Assembly: GCA_963824095.1 (NCBI GenBank)
Contig: CAWGNS010000009.1
Location: 496,001 to 560,000, forward strand
Direction of reading: 5' to 3'
Origin: JBBDWJ01 sp963824095
GTDB taxonomy: Bacteria > Acidobacteriota > Terriglobia > Bryobacterales > UBA6623
Length of the DNA: 64,000 nt
The translations under genes and the position numbers were made by a program. Below, in pieces: positions 44,815 through 52,924 of the stretch; within the stretch, counting starts at the first letter, position 1, and each line of letters starts with the position of its first letter. The notes under the pieces are model-generated. The model was given only the letters and a program-made list of their open reading frames with translations, was not told the DNA's origin and did not search any database.

Positions 44815-47800
44815 GTGTCAAATTCAGGTAAGCAGGAATTCGTGCGCCTTGGAGTCGGATTGTTCCTGAAAACGGCTCTGATGTATCTGCTTTTTGTCGC
44901 CCTACCGCTGCACGCACAATTCACGACTGCGAGCTTAAGCGGAACCGTAACGGATCCCACGGGAGCTGTGGTTCCAGGAGCGGCATTGACACTGAGCAAC
45001 GTCGCAACAGGTCTTGAGTTCACAGCCACGACCGACGGCAATGGCGCGTATCTATTTACCCGTGTGCCGATCGGCAACTACAATCTCCGAGTAGAAGGCT
45101 CTGGGTTTAACACCTACGTTCAGTCCGGCATCACCTTGGCCGTCAACCAGATGGCCTCCCAGAACGTCCGACTCGAATTGGGCCAGGTTGCCGAGCAAAT
45201 TACCGTCGAGGCCAACACGGAAATCATCAACACCCGAACGGCCACCGCGGGGCAGCTTGTCGACGAGAAACGCATTGTCGAGCTTCCGCTACAAGGCAGG
45301 CGTCCTGAACGCCTGGTATACCTGGCGGCGGGTACCGTAGACCTGGGACGCAACAGTTGCCGCATCTGCGGACACGGCGGCGTCTATCCCGGCGAGGAGA
45401 CAGCGGGCGTCAATGGCGCGGGCATGGGCCAAGTGAACTATCAGTTGGACGCCACCGGCCACAACGACACCTACCTCAATACCAGCCTGCCGTTCCCGAA
45501 TCCCGATTCCGTGCAGGAGTTCAACCTACAGTCGAGCAACTTTACGGCCGAATTTGGGAACGCCGCCGGCGGTATCGTGAACATTGTCACCAAATCAGGG
45601 ACCAATGACATTCATGGCACCCTGTTCCACTTCATTCGCAATGGCAAGCTCAACGCTCGTCAGTTTTTCGCGCCCACGCAGGACGCGCTAAAGCGCAACC
45701 AATTTGGCGGTAGTGCCGGCGGGCCTATCGTCAAGGACAAGCTGTTCTATTTCGGAACCTACCAGGGCACGGTGGTTCGCAATGTCCCGTCCGGGCGTAT
45801 CCAATTCGTCCCCACGGCGGCGGAACGCGGGGGGGACTTTTCTTCGGTGCCCCAACAGCTCGTCGATCCCGTATCGCACGAGATGCTCGTTAACAACCAG
45901 ATTCCGGCGAGCCGATTCAGCCCCGTCTCCCAATTCTTCCTGAAACGAATTCCACTTCCAAACGGGGCGAACCGTCAATTGACTTTTCCCGGCACGGCAA
46001 TCAAGCAGGATGAAACCCAGTTCATGGGAAAGGCCGACTACACGGCAGGCAAGCACACAATCACGGGGCGCTACTATTTCACCGACTTCGACGCTCCGCC
46101 GCTGGTCGGACCTGAGAACATCCTGGCAGCCAGCAGCGCGGGCAACGCGGTGCGAGTGCAGAACGTCTCGATCAACCACACCTACACTGTTAGCCCAACG
46201 TTTCTGCTCAGCAGCACATTCGGATTGAACCGCCAGCGCGGCGGCTCTCTCTCCAGCGCCGACTTCGGGCTGGCCGACGCGGGCGCCAAGGTGATCGGCC
46301 CCGAAAGTGTTTCGGAGTTGAACTCGCCGCCGGAATTGGTGGTGAGCGTCACCGACGGCTTCAGCATCAGCAGCAATCATCTCGGCGCTTTCGACCGTGG
46401 AGACTTCACAATCCGCGAAATGGCGACGAAGATCAGCGGTTCCCACGAGATCCGCTTTGGCGGCGAGGCCGTCCGTATTTCGAACCACATCATCAACACC
46501 TATCAAATGGCGGGCCAAACGACCTTCAACGGGCAACTTTCGGGAAATGGATTATCCGATTTCATGTTCGGCCGCTTGTCGCAGTACCGCCAGGGCGGTG
46601 GTGAGTTTAAGGACTTAGTCGGCGTCAAGTGGGGGTTCTTTGTCCAGGACAATTGGCGCGTCGGCCAGCGCCTGAGCCTAAATCTCGGTCTTCGCTGGGA
46701 CCCGTTTGTGCCGTATTATGACCGCAAGGGCAGGGTCGTATGTTACGATCCCGGCTTTACGCAGCGATCGACCCGCTTCCCTAATGCGCCGCTGGGATTC
46801 CTGTTTGGTGGCGATGACGCCGATCCAGGCTGCCCGAAGGCAGGCTTCGAGGCCAATTGGGCAAACTTCGGACCGCGCGTGGGAATCGCTTACCGCCTCA
46901 CCGAGGATGGCAAGACCAGCATCCGGGCCGGCGGTGGAATCTACTTTACCCCGATTCAGTCGAGCGAGATGAATCCTTTCACGAATATCGCTCCGTTTGC
47001 AGGTACGTTCACGCTGAACGATGTGGCGTTTGAAGATCCGTTTGGCAGCGCCGGGCAAGCCAATCCGTTTCCGAATAATTTCGGTAATGTCTTGCGCGGT
47101 CCGGATTTCGTATTTGCCCCGATCAACGACATTCGCCGCTATTTTGCACCGGACTTCCAAATTGTGCAATTGGCGACATGGACCGTCCGACTGGAGCGGC
47201 AGATCGCGACGGACGCAGTCCTAAGTGTCGCTTACCTTGGCAACAAAGCGAACCACTTGATGACGAGCCCGCAGCAGAATTTTGGGATCTACATTCCGGG
47301 GTTCGACCAAAACGGTCAGCCCCTCTCCACGGTGGGGAATCTGCAGCAGCGACGCGTCAACCCGACGTTCAGCAGTGTAAACCGGGCCGATTCGGGCGCG
47401 AACTCCAATTACAATGCGCTGCAGTTTAACTTTGAAAAGCGCTTCAGCAAGGGCTACTCGATTTTGACCAACTACACCTGGTCGAAAACGCTCGACGACT
47501 TCGATAGCCACCCTCTCGACAGGCGCTCGCGATACGGCCTCGCCACCGAGGACATTGCGCACAATTTCAAGTTCTCGAACGTCTACGATGTTCCGGCCCT
47601 GAACTTGAGCGGACCGGCGAGCAAGATCCTCAACGGCTGGGAACTGAACTCGATTGCGACCTGGCAGAGCGGATTTCCTTTCTCCGTGTCGAGTGGAAGA
47701 GACAACTCGTTCACGGGTTCCGGCTCCGACTTGGCGGATTTCTCGGGCGGTAACGCCGACCTTGGATCAGGCCGGTCTCACGGCGAACAGGTACTGAGAT

Positions 47801-48090
47801 GGTTCGACACCTCGCTGTTCAGCGCCAACGCCGTGGGAACATTCGGAAACTCGGGCCGTAATATTCTGCGGGGCCCGCGGTTCTTCAATCTGGACTTCGG
47901 GTTGCTGAAAAATACCCGGATCACCGAACGGGTCAATCTCCAATTCCGGACGGAGTTTTTCAACCTGTTTAACAACGTCAACCTGCGGCTACCGAACTCG
48001 AATGCGTCCTCGTCGCAGATCGGGCGAATCACGTCGGTGGTGGACGATTCGCAGCGAATCATTCAATTCGGGTTGAAACTAGTCTTTTAG
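44815..48090 (+). CDS. TonB-dependent receptor, Oar type, with Cys-containing plug
   Basis: 1091 residues from the GTG at 44815, preceded by GAGGGGG 5 nt upstream. Signal peptide (FLKTALMYLLFVALPLHAQ), then a carboxypeptidase regulatory domain (ASLSGTVTDPTGAVVPGAAL...VEGSGFNTYVQSGITLAV), and a plug starting at about 130 with RTATAGQLVDEKRIVELPLQ. A CRICGHGG segment about 20 residues further on is unusual, as outer-membrane plugs rarely hold paired cysteines. The barrel shows the common FTAEFGNAAGGIVNIVTKSG and ends FGLKLVF. The ligand is unknown. It is preceded by a MITE-like element and followed by a RAYT unit, but the frame is fully intact. Confidence 0.95.
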   Translation: MSNSGKQEFVRLGVGLFLKTALMYLLFVALPLHAQFTTASLSGTVTDPTGAVVPGAALTLSNVATGLEFTATTDGNGAYLFTRVPIGNYNLRVEGSGFNTYVQSGITLAVNQMASQNVRLELGQVAEQITVEANTEIINTRTATAGQLVDEKRIVELPLQGRRPERLVYLAAGTVDLGRNSCRICGHGGVYPGEETAGVNGAGMGQVNYQLDATGHNDTYLNTSLPFPNPDSVQEFNLQSSNFTAEFGNAAGGIVNIVTKSGTNDIHGTLFHFIRNGKLNARQFFAPTQDALKRNQFGGSAGGPIVKDKLFYFGTYQGTVVRNVPSGRIQFVPTAAERGGDFSSVPQQLVDPVSHEMLVNNQIPASRFSPVSQFFLKRIPLPNGANRQLTFPGTAIKQDETQFMGKADYTAGKHTITGRYYFTDFDAPPLVGPENILAASSAGNAVRVQNVSINHTYTVSPTFLLSSTFGLNRQRGGSLSSADFGLADAGAKVIGPESVSELNSPPELVVSVTDGFSISSNHLGAFDRGDFTIREMATKISGSHEIRFGGEAVRISNHIINTYQMAGQTTFNGQLSGNGLSDFMFGRLSQYRQGGGEFKDLVGVKWGFFVQDNWRVGQRLSLNLGLRWDPFVPYYDRKGRVVCYDPGFTQRSTRFPNAPLGFLFGGDDADPGCPKAGFEANWANFGPRVGIAYRLTEDGKTSIRAGGGIYFTPIQSSEMNPFTNIAPFAGTFTLNDVAFEDPFGSAGQANPFPNNFGNVLRGPDFVFAPINDIRRYFAPDFQIVQLATWTVRLERQIATDAVLSVAYLGNKANHLMTSPQQNFGIYIPGFDQNGQPLSTVGNLQQRRVNPTFSSVNRADSGANSNYNALQFNFEKRFSKGYSILTNYTWSKTLDDFDSHPLDRRSRYGLATEDIAHNFKFSNVYDVPALNLSGPASKILNGWELNSIATWQSGFPFSVSSGRDNSFTGSGSDLADFSGGNADLGSGRSHGEQVLRWFDTSLFSANAVGTFGNSGRNILRGPRFFNLDFGLLKNTRITERVNLQFRTEFFNLFNNVNLRLPNSNASSSQIGRITSVVDDSQRIIQFGLKLVF

Positions 48091-48351
48091 GCCTGGAAAC
48101 TTCCCTTTCAGCGGGGCGGCGCGAGCAATCGGCCGCCTCGCTTCTGTTTCTGGGGCACAATCGTCAAGCCGTCCAATCACCGATATGCCTTGGGGTTGCG
48201 TGTGGTCGGCTCTTCGGGGTAAATCGGGGTCGGCAATCAGTCAGCGTCAGAGCCCGAGTTCCGCCGATCGACGGTATCAGTGCAGTGGCATCTTGCGTCG
48301 GGCACTGGTTTCTCCCAGTCTCGGCCAGCCCCCGGAGGATCCGGAGGATCG

Positions 48352-49151
48352 GAGGATCGGGGACAGCCCCCGAACTCCAGTTAACCTACCGCTACGGCTG
48401 CTCGATCACCCTTCGGAGTCGGTCCCGGAGGCTTGGGGCGCAGTTGACGGCCAGCGCGGCGCTCCATCTCCGTGACGAACCCAGCATCTCCAAACGGTAA
48501 GCCAGCATACGTGCTTTGCCGCAGCCGTTCGCCGTCGTTGCCACCCGTGGCTGCCTGCAGAACCATCGTCCAGTCGTCGCGGATGGCCAGTTCGCTCCAG
48601 GCCCAAGCGTCGATCGTGCGGTCGCTCTCGGCACCGGCCGTGTGGGCTCGGGCGCTCGACCACTCGTATTGTTCGGGCAGCCGCACCAGTCCGGCCCGCA
48701 GGGGATTGAGGTCCACGTAGGCCAGTGCCGTGATCAGATGATCCCGCCCTAAAGGACAGGAATAAAAGCGGTTCTGCCACAGGTGACCACTGCGGCGATA
48801 GCGCCGGTTGAAGCGTTGCGCGTAACGGCCATGGGTTTGGCCCAGCGCGCGGGCGAGGCCGTCGGGCCGCCCCGGGATCGCCACCAAGTGGACGTGGTTT
48901 GTCATCAGACAGTAGCCCAGGATCGCCACGCGGTGTTGCTCACACTTGGCGCGCAAGGTTTTCAGATAGAATCGCCGGTCCTCGGATAGCAGGAAGACAT
49001 CTTGACGATTGTTGCCCCGTTGGGTGATGTGGTGCGGAACGCCGTCCGCCACCACACGGGCTTTTCTCGCCATGGTTGAGTGGTGGGTACCACCAGTGTC
49101 TCACGGTTGAGAGGATTCAGCTCCCTGAGTTCGGGGGCTGTCCCCGATCTC
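48352..49151 (-). mobile_element. REP-bounded RAYT element (REPtron), copy 1
   Basis: An 800-bp unit. The left REP 48355-48377 (GATCGGGGACAGCCCCCGAA CTC) lies 3 nt from the RAYT stop codon, and the right REP 49127-49151 (GAGTTCGGGGGCTGTCCCCG ATCTC) is its inverted copy. The whole unit matches 52016-52824 with only a few mismatches, and similarity ends just outside the REPs on both sides, which defines the mobile unit. Confidence 0.85.
48381..49073 (-). CDS. REP-associated tyrosine transposase (RAYT), copy 1
   Basis: 230 residues, complete. Y1_Tnp/RAYT landmarks: ARKARVVADGVPHHITQRGN, VFLLSEDRRFYLKTLRAKCE, YCLMTNHVHLVAIPGRPDGL with the HxH (HUH) metal site, QTHGRYAQRFNRRYRRSGHL with the catalytic Tyr, WQNRFYSCPL, ALAYVDLNPLRAGLVRLPEQ and YEWSSARAH. 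RAYTs are single-copy-type HUH nucleases that act on single-stranded REP hairpins and are thought to spread REPs. It differs from copy 2 at three residues: Gln/His and Lys/Glu near the N-terminus, Gly/Glu at IPGRPDG; a Thr/Ala difference also occurs in the C-terminal AATGGNDG. No obvious Shine-Dalgarno. Confidence 0.95.
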   Translation of the reverse strand: MARKARVVADGVPHHITQRGNNRQDVFLLSEDRRFYLKTLRAKCEQHRVAILGYCLMTNHVHLVAIPGRPDGLARALGQTHGRYAQRFNRRYRRSGHLWQNRFYSCPLGRDHLITALAYVDLNPLRAGLVRLPEQYEWSSARAHTAGAESDRTIDAWAWSELAIRDDWTMVLQAATGGNDGERLRQSTYAGLPFGDAGFVTEMERRAGRQLRPKPPGPTPKGDRAAVAVG

Positions 49152-49270
49152 CAGGGTCACGGTTTCCTCGGTTTCCTTTTTCAGCCGGTGTATACTGTTG
49201 GCCGTGCCCAGGGCCAAGAGGGTAACTCTGGGCGAATCCGCGGCACGCACTCTCTAGACTGGAGGGACCA

Positions 49271-49603
49271 ATGGCACATGGACAACCACCTGTATGGAAC
49301 GTAGGGGCAGCGGTTGGATTCGGGAAGCCCAATCGGCAGGATGACGTTGGATTGGTGCGAAGAATGTTGCTCGCCTTGGCCGCCGGCGGGGCCGCGTTCA
49401 CACCGCCCGCCGTGCCACTGCCGCGAGATGGACCCTTTGATGCGACACTGAGTGCCTGGATTCGAGCCTTTCAGACGGCGCTTGCAAGGCAATCGCCAGG
49501 CAAGTTCGTAGTGGATGGCATCGTCAGTCCCATGCCCTCGCCGGTTGGCCCGGACTGGAGTGCAAAGTTCCCATCCGGTGCTCTTTCACCCTGGCCGCTA
49601 TGA
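49271..49603 (+). CDS. Small hypothetical protein, possibly peptidoglycan-binding-like
   Basis: 110 residues. The ATG has a good GGAGGG 5 nt upstream, which is the main reason to accept it. The text reads AHGQPPVWNVGAAVGFGKPN, RQDDVGLVRRMLLALAAGGA, then RDGPFDATLSAWIRAFQTAL, ARQSPGKFVVDGIVSPMPSP. The pattern 'DV..VRRML...PFD..L..WIRAFQ....VDGIVSP' resembles the repeat of peptidoglycan-binding domain 1 (one-helix-per-hairpin, 'VRxLQ...G.FG..T..AVxxFQ...VDGxxGP'). No signal peptide. It lies between RAYT copy 1 and RAYT relic e, so it may be cargo or recently arrived. Function uncertain. Confidence 0.55.
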   Translation: MAHGQPPVWNVGAAVGFGKPNRQDDVGLVRRMLLALAAGGAAFTPPAVPLPRDGPFDATLSAWIRAFQTALARQSPGKFVVDGIVSPMPSPVGPDWSAKFPSGALSPWPL

Positions 49604-49796
49604 ACATAAGCTTGCGGCAGAGAAACAGAGCAGCACACAGTCAGGCCGGGGCTGGCCTTGTTGAGAAGCTTGGCCCGTAGGTGCCAGGGAGACAGTCAGT
49701 CGGTTTTCGCATGCTGTTTAGGGCTGGCGCACCGGGATTTAACAACAAAACCTGGTGACGCAGGACTGAATATTAAGCCTGTCCCGACTTTCTTTT

Positions 49797-49960
49797 TCAC
49801 GAACTCGCGATTCCGCCGGGTAACTGTTCCACGAACTCAGCCTCCCAGTGCGGCATACCGGCGTAGGTTGCCGACCTCAGTTTCGCTGCGTCCGGTTCGA
49901 TCTGCTCCAGCAATGGGGTCCAGTCGTCCCGTGGTAAAAGGCAGTTTTGCCGGGATGGGA
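49797..49960 (-). pseudogene. RAYT relic e (C-terminal fragment)
   Basis: Minus-strand reading gives LLPRDDWTPLLEQIEPDAAK, LRSATYAGMPHWEAEFVEQL, PGGIASS, stop. This matches the C-terminal arm of RAYTs (compare DDWTMVLQ...LRQSTYAGLPFGDAGFVTEM in the intact copies) but is from a diverged subfamily. Everything N-terminal is missing, replaced by composite repeat D starting at 49982. Confidence 0.7.
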
Positions 49961-49981
49961 AGCGGCCACAGCGGCCAGCGA

Positions 49982-50227
49982 CAGGCACCGATCTCGGGAT
50001 TGCAACGGGATTATCGCTCAAATGCCTGCCAGTCTTGGGCTCCCGTCGGCATCACCGAGTGAGAACCGTAACCCAAGGTACATGCCAGTTCATCCAGGGA
50101 TGGGTTCGGTGGCTGTCACCGATCTGCCTACCGATTGCCAGCTTTTCAATAGTTGCAGAAGCTTGCACTAGGGTCTAAGTGGTGTCGTTGGAGTTATTTA
50201 TAAGAAATAGAGGCTGTCACGTTTTTC
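49982..50227. repeat. Composite repeat D, copy 2
   Basis: Same two-block order as 42806-43026 with about 90% visual identity. It differs by a roughly 25-bp insertion between the GGTGGCTGTCACCGATCTG block and the TAAGTGGTGTCGTTG block. It adjoins RAYT relic e, suggesting that repeat D derives from the ends of that RAYT subfamily. Confidence 0.8.
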
Positions 50228-50237
50228 CTGTCATTAC

Positions 50238-50350
50238 AGCTCATCCAAGGATGGGTTCGGTGGCTGTCACCGATCTGCCCCAGCTTGCACCTCGGGTCTA
50301 AGTGGTGTCGTTGCAGTTGCTTATAGGAAATCGAGGCTGTCACGTTTTTC
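50238..50350. repeat. Composite repeat D, half copy 3 (tandem)
   Basis: It begins CAGCTCATCCAAGGATGGGT and ends GAGGCTGTCACGTTTTT. It is closer to the second half of copy 1 (42912-43026) than to the adjoining copy 2, so it is not a simple local duplication. A further GAGCCTGTCACATTTTT fragment lies at about 50417. Confidence 0.75.
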
Positions 50351-50487
50351 TGTCTGCCGTAAGTTCCTGCTGTTTAGTGCCTTACGGTCCGATGATTGGC
50401 GGAGCTGTTCTAAATTGAGCCTGTCACATTTTTGCCCAAGAGTCGATTCGGCAACCTTGTGGCGCAGATGGCCGCCGGGACCGCGCT

Positions 50488-50513
50488 GAGTTCGGGGGCT
50501 GTCCCCCGATCTC
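50488..50513. repeat. Solo REP of the intact RAYT family
   Basis: GAGTTCGGGGGCTGTCCCCC followed by GATCTC is a nearly exact single copy of the right-end REP of the RAYT units at 48352 and 52016. No partner in inverted orientation is close by. Confidence 0.75.
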
Positions 50514-50560
50514 TCACTTTCCCAGATGGGCGTTAGACGTCAAAGTAGCCTAAACGGCCG

Positions 50561-51553
50561 TTAGCGCGGCACGCTGGCCAGAGCGACGCCGCCTTCAGGA
50601 TCGGCTTCACCCAAAATCGCATCTGCGGTTCCGGCACGAAGGTATCTGTCCCAGAGCTCTCGAATTCTTACATTGGAAACCAGTTCCAGACCGTGCTTTC
50701 TGACCAGGTCCCCGATTCCCCCATCCGGCACACCGAATAGGTACGGCTCTCCGAACCGCTTCAACATATCGAGGCGCCTCGCTCTCACCGCGGGGGGCTC
50801 CGTGGACGTGCCGTCAATCACACCGGTCGGGATGTAATCGAAGATGATCGAACTGCCAGGAGCTGTACCATGCCCTATGTAGTCCAGAGTTGCATCGACT
50901 GCCTCGGCGTTCAGGTACATGGTGACTCCCTCCCAAACAAAGAAGGCCGGCTCGCCGGCCTGGAACCCGGCTTCGGAGAGTCCCGCCTCCAGAGTCTGCG
51001 TCTCGAAATCGACCGGCACGTAGACAACACTCCTAGGTAGCGACCCAAGCAAGCGAATGACGCGTTGCTTCTTATCTTCTTGAGTTGCGGGAGAGTCCAC
51101 TTCGAAGAAACGCACGCCTTTGTGGTCCGGGCCCATCCGATAGGCTCGGCTATCGAGGCCCGATCCAAGGATGACGACTTGCCGCACGCCGTTGGCGAGA
51201 CCGACTTGCAGTGATTGGTCAATGTGCTTCGTTCGCGCGACAACGGCGAAGAACCCCCGCGCGCGTCTCTGCGTGTACTCCGCCAAAACTTCCTCGAAAG
51301 GACGATTGAGATCCCTACAGGCGGGCACTAGCGCCATCAGTTCAGCATCGAGCAGCTTCTCGGCAAGGTAGTCCGGATTTCGCGTTTCCGGGTTCGGGTC
51401 GCGCGCTGCGATCGCGCGCTGGCATGCCACCATGACGGAGGTTTTTGAAACTTGGCTGGGATCCAGCGCCCAGCCTGGAACCAAGATTAGAGACAGGCAG
51501 GTGACAGCAACACTACACACCACTGGAGAAAATCTGAAAGCATTGACATACAT
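50561..51553 (-). CDS. LCM-family SAM-dependent methyltransferase with N-terminal signal-like helix
   Basis: 330 residues from the ATG at 51553, selected because GGGAGG lies 5 nt upstream. The core (about 40-320) is of the leucine carboxyl methyltransferase/PPM-like family: SQVSKTSVMVACQRAIAARD, RRARGFFAVVARTKHIDQSL, QVVILGSGLDSRAYRM (SAM motif I), VRFFEVDSPATQEDKKQRVI and FFVWEGVTMYLNAEAVDATL. Many such proteins are TIGR00027 'methyltransferases' of polyketide or lipid pathways. Unusually the first 32 residues (AFRFSPVVCSVAVTCLSLIL VPGWA) look like a signal peptide or anchor, odd for a SAM-using enzyme. Substrate unknown. It is flanked by repeats and an IS relic. Confidence 0.88.
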   Translation of the reverse strand: MYVNAFRFSPVVCSVAVTCLSLILVPGWALDPSQVSKTSVMVACQRAIAARDPNPETRNPDYLAEKLLDAELMALVPACRDLNRPFEEVLAEYTQRRARGFFAVVARTKHIDQSLQVGLANGVRQVVILGSGLDSRAYRMGPDHKGVRFFEVDSPATQEDKKQRVIRLLGSLPRSVVYVPVDFETQTLEAGLSEAGFQAGEPAFFVWEGVTMYLNAEAVDATLDYIGHGTAPGSSIIFDYIPTGVIDGTSTEPPAVRARRLDMLKRFGEPYLFGVPDGGIGDLVRKHGLELVSNVRIRELWDRYLRAGTADAILGEADPEGGVALASVPR

Positions 51554-51881
51554 TCCAGCCTCCCAAGTTTGATATCCAAGATTACGGCGACAGGCGTCTC
51601 CGTGCCATAACGTTATAGCGGTTCTTGAGCAATCCCAAAAACGGGTTTGAGCCAGGATTTCCTTTTTGGGCTTTCTGGCACGGACAGGGTAGCCGACCCA
51701 TGGGCCGCCATGCAACGTTTTTAGCACTACTTCCCCGTTTGGGACTCCTCTCCCTGTTGTTCCCGCCGTCGCATGTTGCCCGATAGCGCCTTTCCAGCGA
51801 CCGCAGACGGCTTTTTGATAACACCCCTCCCGGGCCGACCCTCGGCAACCCGCGTACGCTGGCTTGTCCGGGCTGTCGGCA

Positions 51882-52013
51882 CTAGCCTCCCGGCACAGGT
51901 AGCGCCGCAAGCCGCCCCAGCATCTGGCCAAACAGCTTGCGGTTCAGATGCCCCTCGGCCAACAACAACCAGTAGTAGCGGGCGTGCTTGACCAGCCGTC
52001 CGCCTGTTTTCAT
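51882..52013 (-). pseudogene. IS1380-like transposase C-terminal relic
   Basis: 43 codons ending in TAG: MKTGGRLVKHARYYWLLLAE, GHLNRKLFGQMLGRLAALPV, PGG. GRLVKHARYYWLLLAEGHL is the C-terminal signature of IS1380-family (IS4-like DDE) transposases. The rest of the transposase is gone; RAYT unit 2 starts immediately beyond the 5' break (about 52016), so the break and that insertion coincide. The sequence 51554-51881 is non-coding and may hold degraded IS end sequence. Confidence 0.65.
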
Positions 52014-52015
52014 CA

Positions 52016-52824
52016 GAGGATCGAGAGGATCGGGGACAGCCCCCGAACTCCAGTTAACCTACCGCTACGGCTGCTCGATCACCCTTCGGAGTCGGTCCCG
52101 GAGGCTTGGGGCGCAGTTGACGGCCAGCGCGGCGCTCCATCTCCGTGACGAACCCAGCATCTCCAAACGGTAAGCCAGCATACGTGCTTTGCCGCAGCCG
52201 TTCGCCGTCGTTGCCACCCGCGGCTGCCTGCAGAACCATCGTCCAGTCGTCGCGGATGGCCAGTTCGCTCCAGGCCCAAGCGTCGATCGTGCGGTCGCTC
52301 TCGGCACCGGCCGTGTGGGCTCGGGCGCTCGACCACTCGTATTGTTCCGGCAGCCGCACCAGTCCGGCCCGCAAGGGATTGAGGTCCACGTAGGCCAGTG
52401 CCGTGATCAGATGATCCCGCCCTAAAGGACAGGAATAAAAGCGGTTCTGCCACAGGTGACCACTGCGGCGATAGCGCCGGTTGAAGCGTTGCGCGTAACG
52501 GCCATGGGTTTGGCCCAGCGCGCGGGCGAGGCCGTCGGGCCGCTCCGGGATCGCCACCAAGTGGACGTGGTTTGTCATCAGACAGTAGCCCAGGATCGCC
52601 ACGCGGTGTTGCTCGCACTTGGCGCGCAAGGTTTCCAGATAGAATCGCCGGTCCTCGGATAGCAGGAAGACATCGTGACGATTGTTGCCCCGTTGGGTGA
52701 TGTGGTGCGGAACGCCGTCCGCCACCACACGGGCTTTTCTCGCCATGGTTGGGTGGTGGGTACCACCAGTGTCTCACGGTTGAGAGGATTCAGCTCCCTG
52801 AGTTCGGGGGCTGTCCCCGATCTC
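52016..52824 (-). mobile_element. REP-bounded RAYT element (REPtron), copy 2
   Basis: Left REP 52028-52050 and right REP 52800-52824 are in the same inverted arrangement as copy 1. The internal DNA differs from copy 1 at about eight positions over roughly 770 bp by eye. Flanks differ completely: an IS1380 relic on the left and an SDR gene on the right. The insertion ends about 100 bp before the SDR start. Confidence 0.85.
52054..52746 (-). CDS. REP-associated tyrosine transposase (RAYT), copy 2
   Basis: 230 residues, complete, same domain plan as the copy at 48381-49073: TNHVHLVAIPERPDGL with the HxH site, HGRYAQRFNRRYRRSGHLWQ with the catalytic Tyr, LNPLRAGLVRLPEQYEWSSA. Differences from copy 1 are RHDVFL for RQDVFL, YLETLR for YLKTLR, IPERPD for IPGRPD and AAGGND for ATGGND. 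Both frames open and near-identical implies a very recent copying of the whole unit, whereas RAYTs usually do not move themselves; see the finding on this pair. Function is REP DNA processing, known for the family. Confidence 0.95.
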   Translation of the reverse strand: MARKARVVADGVPHHITQRGNNRHDVFLLSEDRRFYLETLRAKCEQHRVAILGYCLMTNHVHLVAIPERPDGLARALGQTHGRYAQRFNRRYRRSGHLWQNRFYSCPLGRDHLITALAYVDLNPLRAGLVRLPEQYEWSSARAHTAGAESDRTIDAWAWSELAIRDDWTMVLQAAAGGNDGERLRQSTYAGLPFGDAGFVTEMERRAGRQLRPKPPGPTPKGDRAAVAVG

Positions 52825-52924
52825 ACCATCACGAAGCTGAGAGCGATGTCGCCTCCACGGCGCCGGCGTGAGCAGCCCGTTGATCGATGGATATTTGGTC
52901 GAATGGAAGCAGGAGGATCGAACG

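Noticed and set aside
42806..50350. CRISPR array suggested by several repeated blocks
   Set aside because: Repeats are long (over 100 bp), few, separated by kilobases, and have no regular spacers; no cas gene is present.
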